Positions 1 through 3,246 of a DNA stretch of 5,507 bases are shown here, one piece after another. The translations under genes were made by a program, and so were the position numbers. Every line of letters begins with the position of its first letter. The first letter of the stretch is position 1. This stretch comes from JBAWAP01 sp049589355 (GTDB taxonomy: Bacteria; Chloroflexota; Anaerolineae; VGOG01), in contig JBAWAP010000361.1 in the NCBI GenBank assembly GCA_049589355.1, forward strand, positions 1 to 5,507, given 5' to 3'. The notes below the pieces were generated by a model that searched no databases, had not been told where the DNA came from, and saw only the letters and a program-made list of their open reading frames with translations.

Positions 1-261
1 CTTCAGAGCAGCCTCAATGGCTGTCGGATCAGCGCTCCTTAAGGCGAGAGGGATATCTACTGCTTCCTGCACAGTGTCCACCAGCCATTCCATCAGTTGA
101 AGGGCCTTCCTCTTTTCCGGACCCAGATCAATGCCGACCATCCCGGCCCCCGCCTCCACTTGTTTCGCCGCCAGTTCCTGGATAGCTCTCTCATCTTTGT
201 TTTCCACAGCGGCTTCAACCAAAGCAGACCCAAGTCGAAGATTGTCACCAATCAGCAACAT
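1..261 (-). CDS. Methyltetrahydrofolate:corrinoid methyltransferase-like protein (pterin-binding family), 3' part off the left edge
   Basis: The first 87 codons of a gene running off the left edge are present. The N-terminus (MLLIGDNLRL), the stretch around residues 29-47 (ELAAKQVEAGAGMVGIDLG), WLVDTVQEAVDIPL (59-72) and SADPTAIEAAL (76-86) follow the start of the TIM-barrel pterin-binding family typified by AcsE/MeTr. In that family the enzyme moves the methyl group of methyl-tetrahydrofolate to a corrinoid protein, as in the Wood-Ljungdahl pathway. Several usual residues differ. The GEKING-type N-terminal motif is GDNLRLG, the DVNAG-type motif is GIDLG, and the LDS motif that carries the pterin-contact Asp is LRS, with Arg75. 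This may be a divergent or non-catalytic paralogue. GGGGAGG lies just upstream of the ATG at 261. A small ORF ends 28 bp upstream on the same strand, so co-transcription is likely. Family assignment is fairly sure; activity is not. Confidence 0.75.
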   Translation of the reverse strand, partial: MLLIGDNLRLGSALVEAAVENKDERAIQELAAKQVEAGAGMVGIDLGPEKRKALQLMEWLVDTVQEAVDIPLALRSADPTAIEAALK

Positions 262-289
262 TTCCTACCTCCCCTTTTATCCACTGCTC

Positions 290-475
290 TCAGATTTTCC
301 TCATAAACTGCTTGACCTGGTAGTCCCACTCGCGAGTTTCCAGGCCTACTTCCGAGCCCCTCCCTTCGACTCCGCTCAGAGCAGGCCCTTTCTCACAGAC
401 CTGGACGAAGACGTAACCACCGCCACCTTCGAAGCGGACACAGCCCTCGCCCTGCTCTTTCACTTCAAGGCCCAC
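290..475 (-). CDS. Small unrecognised ORF, possibly the 3' part of an amber-interrupted gene
   Basis: I do not recognise this protein. The uninterrupted frame from GTG at 475 encodes 61 residues: a mixed-charge start (VGLEVKEQGEG), a glycine-rich beta-like stretch (RFEGGGGYVFVQV) and a tail ending QVKQFMRKI. The GTG has no convincing ribosome binding site. The same frame continues upstream through coding-like, GC3-rich codons (SKLSLVEVLGKALQLFGPDG) to a TAG at 538-536. Just beyond that is an ATG at 556 with an AGGAG site eight bases before it. An intact gene from 556 would give 88 residues if the TAG were sense. Residues encoded by 362-388 (GPALSGVEGR) come from a REP-like repeat lying in frame. 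It sits between the nitroreductase gene (stop at 591) and the methyltransferase-like gene (start at 261), on the same strand with short gaps. It may be a decaying gene, or a sequencing error may have created the TAG. Confidence 0.4.
   Translation of the reverse strand: MGLEVKEQGEGCVRFEGGGGYVFVQVCEKGPALSGVEGRGSEVGLETREWDYQVKQFMRKI
362..388. repeat. REP-like dispersed repeat unit (CTTCGACTCCGCTCAG type)
   Basis: The stretch begins CCCTTCGACTCCGCTCAGAG and closes with CAGGCCC. It closely resembles the short dispersed element (minus-strand form CTGAGCGGAGTCGAAGGG) that I know as very abundant in Chloroflexota and other environmental genomes. When it inserts in frame it yields the recognisable peptide LSGVEGR. 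Here it lies inside the small ORF at 290-475 and keeps its frame. Only one copy is visible in this window, so its repeat nature rests on recall, not on an internal comparison. Confidence 0.55.
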
Positions 476-556
476 CCCATCCGGCCCGAAGAGCTGAAGG
501 GCTTTTCCCAGGACCTCTACGAGACTCAGCTTGCTCTATTTTCCAAGGCGTATCAT
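476..556 (-). other. In-frame 5' extension of the small ORF, interrupted by TAG at codon 7
   Basis: An ATG at 556-554 has AGGAG eight bases upstream, which is the best-placed start site between the nitroreductase gene and the methyltransferase-like gene. It reads MIRLGK and then meets TAG at 538-536. After the TAG the same frame stays open through 290, with codons that look coding. This is what one expects of a gene with a nonsense mutation, a base-call error, or a read-through codon. The alternative is that translation truly starts downstream and the ATG is coincidental. Confidence 0.4.
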
Positions 557-590
557 TTTGTCAACTCCTATGGCAAGTTGGATTTGCCCC

Positions 591-1133
591 TCAGTCCAGC
601 TTCAACTCCCCCCACTTGTCATAGTGGACCTTTGTGTGGTCGAAGCGGTCGTGCTTCCCATGGGGCGGTCGCTCCTCGGCGGGATGCCCCACAGCCACCA
701 GCGTGGGAATGCGCACGTCGAACGGAATGGCCAGCGCGTCACAGAGGGCCTCCTCCAACAGATCCCACAGTACGGTGTCTGGAGCGCCGACCCAGGCCGC
801 TCCGAGTCCCAGTGCCGTGGCTGCTAGCAGCATGTTCTCCGTGGCTGCGCTGACGTCCATCACCCAGGTCGGCGAAGCCTGGGGCAAGGCGCACACCGCA
901 ATCATGACAGGCGCCGTCTCGAGGTATGGGTGGATGCGCAGAATATCGGCCATTTGCTTTTGTAGCGTCTTGTCGCGGATGACGACGAAGTGCCAGGGTT
1001 GGCGGTTGAGCCGGTTGGGAGCGCACATAGCCATCTCCAACAGCGTCTCGACCTGCTCTTCGCTTACGTCCTCGTCGGTGAACTTACGGATAGTCCTTCG
1101 TTTCCGTATCACATCAAGTAGATCCTTACCCAT
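591..1133 (-). CDS. Nitroreductase-family FMN-dependent oxidoreductase
   Basis: This 180-residue protein is a single-domain nitroreductase-like flavoprotein, near the short end of the family. Such enzymes bind FMN as dimers in the cytoplasm and use NAD(P)H to reduce nitro compounds, quinones or other acceptors; the substrate here cannot be told. Visible landmarks are RKRRTIRKFTDEDV (residues 10-23, the phosphate-binding R-x-x-x-R/F region), APNRLNRQPWHFVVIRD (38-54, the family's 'aPSa.N.QPW.fvvv' segment), the ENMLLAATALGLGAAWVG helix-turn (99-116), and an IPTLVAVGHPAEERP stretch near the C-terminus that matches the usual 'p.a.v.lGyP' motif. The start at 1133 has AAGGAGGG about ten bases upstream. 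It begins 167 bp after the hairpin that follows the encapsulin gene, so it probably has its own promoter, though I saw no clear one. It is followed 34 bp later by the small interrupted ORF. Confidence 0.9.
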   Translation of the reverse strand: MGKDLLDVIRKRRTIRKFTDEDVSEEQVETLLEMAMCAPNRLNRQPWHFVVIRDKTLQKQMADILRIHPYLETAPVMIAVCALPQASPTWVMDVSAATENMLLAATALGLGAAWVGAPDTVLWDLLEEALCDALAIPFDVRIPTLVAVGHPAEERPPHGKHDRFDHTKVHYDKWGELKLD

Positions 1134-1300
1134 ATTTCTGGTCCCTCCTTGTTTTAGTTATTTGGATTCCCTTCTCGGAAAATCAATCACGAGCTTCTTT
1201 CACGTCCATAGGACTCCCCCCCTGAAGAGATAATGGTTTTTCATCAGACCAGGCAGCTTATCCTCAATGCCTTTCAGCGGAGCTCAGATGCTGAATAAGT

Positions 1301-1336
1301 CTGTATCCCCCAGACCCTTTGGTCTGGGGGATACAG
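1301..1336 (-). terminator. Perfect 16-bp-stem hairpin downstream of the encapsulin gene
   Basis: CTGTATCCCCCAGACC at 1301-1316 and GGTCTGGGGGATACAG at 1321-1336 are exact reverse complements separated by the 4-base loop CTTT. The hairpin begins 7 bp after the encapsulin stop codon (1346-1344). On the minus strand it is followed by ACTTATTCAG and has no run of U, so it is not a textbook intrinsic terminator. It may terminate by other means or protect the 3' end of the mRNA. A weaker inverted repeat (TTCAGC/GCTGAA, 1273-1295) lies next to it. The rest of the gap to the nitroreductase start (1134-1300) holds nothing else I can support. Confidence 0.65.
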
Positions 1337-1343
1337 CAGCGAT

Positions 1344-2135
1344 TCACTCCTTCAGGACGCAGATGGCTCGGGGCTGGCGGATGAGTGGCGTCAGGCTCTC
1401 GGAGATCGAGAACTCCAGCTTCTCCTCAGCGGGACCAATGAAGCCGATGGCCATGTCCTGCCCAAGCACAATGGAAGCGAACTGACGGCCCGATGCCAGC
1501 AGCACCCCGCCGCTCTCAAGTATCGGCGCCTTGAAGACGCCCTCCGTCACTATCGTCTTTACATGCTCCAGTTCGCTGACGTTACCCTGGGGGTAGCGGC
1601 GGAGCAGAAGGTTGTAGCGGCTGGGCGCCAAGGCCAGGCAGTAGGGGCCGTGAAAGCCAGCGTCGTCGAGAGTGGTCACAGCCTTGATCATGTCGTCGGC
1701 AGCCATCCCGACCTCGTCCCAGGAGGAGAGTCCCAACGCGCTGGAATCTTCCGCCGTCAGCAGGCCGGGCACAGCTGGCGCCCCGTTAAAGATCAAGGTG
1801 TCTTCCAAGCGGGCGCACTCAATGGCGGCCTTGGCCACCTCGGTTGTATCGAGCGACACCCCATCGCGTTCGTAGGCCGCCAGGTCTCGCTTGCCGAGGG
1901 TGAAAGTGGTCTGGATCAACGACAGGGGGATGATGGGGCTGGCGATCAGGCCCGATTTCACCTCAGCATCCTGCAAGGGCACCACCTTCAACCCCAGGCC
2001 GAAGGGACCTTCGATGTGTAGCAGGCGACGGCCGGTCAATACGCTTTTCGCTGCTTCTATCATCGCAGCGTCCAGCGCCTTCCACGTTTCCGGTCCGAAG
2101 GGCACATCCTCTCGAGCTAAGTACTTGTTAGTCAT
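1344..2135 (-). CDS. enc: Encapsulin shell protein, family 1 (HK97 fold)
   Basis: This 263-residue protein is the self-assembling shell of an encapsulin nanocompartment, close in length to the Thermotoga maritima protein (265 aa) that forms a 60-subunit T=1 shell. Recognisable segments are LLHIEGPFGLGLKVVPL (about 38-54, N-arm into the P domain), SLIQTTFTL (72-80), AAYERDG (86-92, E-loop region), EDTLIFNG (111-118, the family's E-D-x-x-I-F-x-G signature), GPYCLALAP (163-171), LGQDMAIGF (224-232) and the closing QPRAICVLKE. The residue aligned with the flavin-stacking Trp of the Thermotoga shell appears to be Arg83. AGGAGG lies seven bases before the ATG at 2135. The gene starts 66 bp after the EncFtn stop, and the leader holds a -10-like element and a double dyad. 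Its natural cargo is the EncFtn encoded just upstream, whose C-terminus carries a loading peptide. T=1 geometry is inferred from length and cargo type. Confidence 0.95.
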   Translation of the reverse strand: MTNKYLAREDVPFGPETWKALDAAMIEAAKSVLTGRRLLHIEGPFGLGLKVVPLQDAEVKSGLIASPIIPLSLIQTTFTLGKRDLAAYERDGVSLDTTEVAKAAIECARLEDTLIFNGAPAVPGLLTAEDSSALGLSSWDEVGMAADDMIKAVTTLDDAGFHGPYCLALAPSRYNLLLRRYPQGNVSELEHVKTIVTEGVFKAPILESGGVLLASGRQFASIVLGQDMAIGFIGPAEEKLEFSISESLTPLIRQPRAICVLKE

Positions 2136-2158
2136 TTAACTTCCTCCTTCTTCTCTCA

Positions 2159-2193
2159 AGACTTCGGAAGTCTAGTGGAGACTTCCGAAGTCT
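2159..2193. promoter_or_regulatory. Two perfect AGACTTC-N-GAAGTCT dyads forming a 15-bp inverted repeat in the encapsulin leader
   Basis: AGACTTCGGAAGTCT (2159-2173) and AGACTTCCGAAGTCT (2179-2193) are each palindromic around a single central base. They are also exact reverse complements of one another, separated by AGTGG. They can therefore act as two operator sites whose centres (2166 and 2186) are 20 bp, about two helical turns, apart. As RNA they could fold into a 15-bp stem with a 5-base loop at the 5' end of the encapsulin message. The nearer dyad begins two bases downstream of the -10-like TATAGT at 2201-2196, so a transcript from there would start inside it. It could instead be a copy of a dispersed intergenic repeat. 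The dyads are certain from the sequence; their function is inferred. Confidence 0.6.
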
Positions 2194-2195
2194 AT

Positions 2196-2204
2196 ACTAT
2201 ATCA
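2196..2204 (-). promoter_or_regulatory. Possible internal extended -10 promoter for encapsulin
   Basis: On the minus strand TGATATAGT reads as an extended -10 element (TG, one base, TATAGT; five of six matches to TATAAT). Its TGA is the stop codon of the EncFtn gene. No good -35 is found 17 bp upstream, inside the EncFtn coding region. The same extended form, TGATATAAT, occurs in the strong promoter ahead of the superoxide reductase gene. An extra promoter here could raise shell protein above cargo, and the adjacent dyads could control it. Confidence 0.4.
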
Positions 2205-2567
2205 CTCCTTCAACGACCCGATGGTCGCCTCCTCACTGGCGAACACTGCAGCCTCCTCCTCGGGCTTGCCGAGCTCGGCGGCCATATCCTCCACCTCCTC
2301 CGCGCCCTCCGCCAGCCACTTGTCCTCATCCCCGGTCAGGATTTGGAGCAGGTGAGCGAATTCACCGGCATGAACCCGCTCTTCGTTGGCGATGTCAATG
2401 AGGACCTCCTTCGCCAGGGGATGGTCGGTGGCATCGGCGTGGGCCATGTAGAGGTGAACCGCCTCGTGCTCGGCGGCGAGGTCCAGGCGGATCGCCCGGA
2501 TCAGCTCCTCCGTGGTGAGCTTGCGATCTGGCACCTTTCCACTAAATGGGTTGAGAAACTCCGGCAT
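2202..2567 (-). CDS. encFtn: Encapsulated ferritin-like protein (EncFtn) with C-terminal encapsulin-loading peptide
   Basis: This 121-residue protein is the iron-oxidising cargo of ferritin-type encapsulins. EncFtn has two antiparallel helices per chain and builds its ferroxidase centre between two subunits. It oxidises Fe(II), and the mineral is stored by the shell. The first helix carries DLAAEHEAVHLYMAHAD (29-45) and the second IANEERVHAGEFAHLLQIL (59-77). Glu33, Glu63 and His66 (E-R-V-H) match the metal ligands described for Rhodospirillum rubrum EncFtn at 32, 62 and 65. An acidic linker (about 80-113, rich in Glu and Ala) leads to the final TIGSLKE, the form of peptide that docks inside the shell. 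GAGGAGG precedes the ATG at 2567 with good spacing. It lies 40 bp downstream of the superoxide reductase stop and 66 bp upstream of the encapsulin start, so the three genes read as one operon. Confidence 0.93.
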   Translation of the reverse strand: MPEFLNPFSGKVPDRKLTTEELIRAIRLDLAAEHEAVHLYMAHADATDHPLAKEVLIDIANEERVHAGEFAHLLQILTGDEDKWLAEGAEEVEDMAAELGKPEEEAAVFASEEATIGSLKE

Positions 2568-2607
2568 TTTCCTACCTCCTCTGATCCTTTCTTCATTCGA
2601 ACAAATT

Positions 2608-2997
2608 CTACCCGATCTCCTTGCTGCTCTCCCACAGCCCGTGGATGTTGCAATAGGCCAGGGCGTGCAGCGTACCGGGCTTGCTGACCTTCAGCGATGT
2701 GGTCACCTCGTGGTGCGTGTAGACAGGGCCTTGATTCGGACCGGCGACGGACTCGCCGTGGGCACTGAACTCAAAGTGACCCACATCATAGGTGAACTTC
2801 TCGCCTTCCGGGTGGAAGTAGAGGGAGATCCAACGGATGTGGTGCTCGGTGGTATTGGGATGGGCGATTTCCTTACCCAGGCTGACCTTAACCTCGAAGA
2901 CCTCGCCTGGCTTCACCTGGTCCGGACACTCGATGACCGGCACGTGCTTTTCTTTCTTCCAGTCAGCTTTCTGGATGCGTTCACTCAACTCTGTCAT
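2608..2997 (-). CDS. sor: Superoxide reductase, one-iron (neelaredoxin) type
   Basis: This 129-residue cytoplasmic protein reduces superoxide to hydrogen peroxide without making oxygen, using electrons usually supplied by rubredoxin; it is typical of anaerobes. All expected iron ligands and active-site residues are present. EKHVP at 16-20 gives the sixth-ligand Glu16, the conserved Lys17 and His18. HPNTTEHHI at 46-54 gives His46 and His52. CNIHG at 116-120 gives Cys116 and His119. The N-terminal CxxC desulforedoxin domain of two-iron desulfoferrodoxins is absent. The frame is open up to an ATG at 3135, but the start is placed at 2997. That ATG is preceded by a full AAAGGAGGTGA site, the family alignment begins there, and a near-consensus promoter lies inside the longer version. 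It is the first gene of a probable operon with EncFtn and encapsulin; its C-terminus shows no loading peptide, so it probably works outside the shell. Confidence 0.95.
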   Translation of the reverse strand: MTELSERIQKADWKKEKHVPVIECPDQVKPGEVFEVKVSLGKEIAHPNTTEHHIRWISLYFHPEGEKFTYDVGHFEFSAHGESVAGPNQGPVYTHHEVTTSLKVSKPGTLHALAYCNIHGLWESSKEIG

Positions 2998-3002
2998 GGT
3001 AC

Positions 3003-3013
3003 TCACCTCCTTT
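3003..3013 (-). promoter_or_regulatory. Strong Shine-Dalgarno site that sets the superoxide reductase start
   Basis: AAAGGAGGTGA on the minus strand is almost fully complementary to the 3' end of 16S rRNA and lies five bases before the ATG at 2997. It decides the start in favour of the 129-residue form over the 175-residue open frame. Confidence 0.85.
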
Positions 3014-3064
3014 CCCCTTTTGTGCGTTCGATCATTGGGCCAGTCGCCCCCGACGTGTGGCATG

Positions 3065-3093
3065 ATTATATCATAACCCCCATAGTTGGTCAA
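3065..3093 (-). promoter_or_regulatory. Near-consensus extended -10 sigma-70 promoter for the sor-encFtn-enc unit
   Basis: The minus strand has TTGACC (3093-3088, five of six matches), a 17-base spacer and a perfect TATAAT (3070-3065). The -10 is preceded by TG and one base, making an extended -10. Transcription should start near 3058, giving a leader of roughly 60 bases that contains the strong ribosome binding site. A promoter this good would normally need repression, and an inverted repeat overlaps its -35. A second TATAAT (3187-3182) lies upstream but lacks a good -35. Confidence 0.85.
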
Positions 3094-3103
3094 CTGAGCC
3101 AAC
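3085..3103. promoter_or_regulatory. Imperfect inverted repeat over the -35 of the sor promoter (candidate operator)
   Basis: The 19-base plus-strand stretch GTTGGTCAACTGAGCCAAC has five-base arms GTTGG and CCAAC plus one inner matching pair around a single central base. It covers the whole -35 hexamer, a usual place for a repressor site. It resembles no operator I can name. The arms are short enough that chance is a real possibility. Confidence 0.3.
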
Positions 3104-3153
3104 AAGACGGGCTTGTAAGTAGTAGAGTTTAGCACAATAGGGGAACAGGAGGT

Positions 3154-3168
3154 GGACTTCTGGAGTCA
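3154..3168. promoter_or_regulatory. Degenerate third copy of the GACTTC-N-GAAGTC dyad upstream of sor
   Basis: GGACTTCTGGAGTCA keeps GACTTC, a central base and GGAGTC. That is one mismatch in the 13-base core relative to the paired dyads in the encapsulin leader. It lies about 60 bp upstream of the sor -35 and between the S8 protease stop and the operon. If the dyads are operators, this may be a second site for the same regulator; with one mismatch and a short core it may also be chance. Confidence 0.25.
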
Positions 3169-3246
3169 GTACTACAGAGGCATTATAGAGGTTCTGGGGA
3201 GAGTTGATGAGGACAAAGGCCGGTGGCCATTGTTGAGAGAGGTGTT

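Noticed and set aside
559..564. Perfect TTGACA on the minus strand before the small ORF
   Set aside because: No acceptable -10 hexamer lies 16-18 bases downstream; the sequence is more simply part of the leader between the ribosome binding site and the ATG.
131..853. Plus-strand open frame of 240 codons
   Set aside because: It runs antisense across three better-supported minus-strand genes, has low-complexity Ser/Pro/Arg content and no recognisable motif.
1200..1296. Short minus-strand peptide frame (PLKGIEDKLPGL... ending at TGA, then continuing in frame)
   Set aside because: It looks somewhat protein-like and continues after the TGA, but it has no ribosome binding site, is under 30 codons and matches nothing I know.
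2512..3132. Plus-strand open frame of 206 codons
   Set aside because: It is antisense to superoxide reductase, its promoter and the EncFtn start, all of which are strongly supported.
2998..3135. Upstream 46-residue extension of superoxide reductase (ATG at 3135)
   Set aside because: The extension contains a near-consensus promoter and the full ribosome binding site for the ATG at 2997, and its residues match nothing in the family.
3222..3233. GGCC-type short inverted repeat after the S8 protease stop
   Set aside because: The arms are only four bases and no U-run follows, so it cannot be claimed as a terminator.
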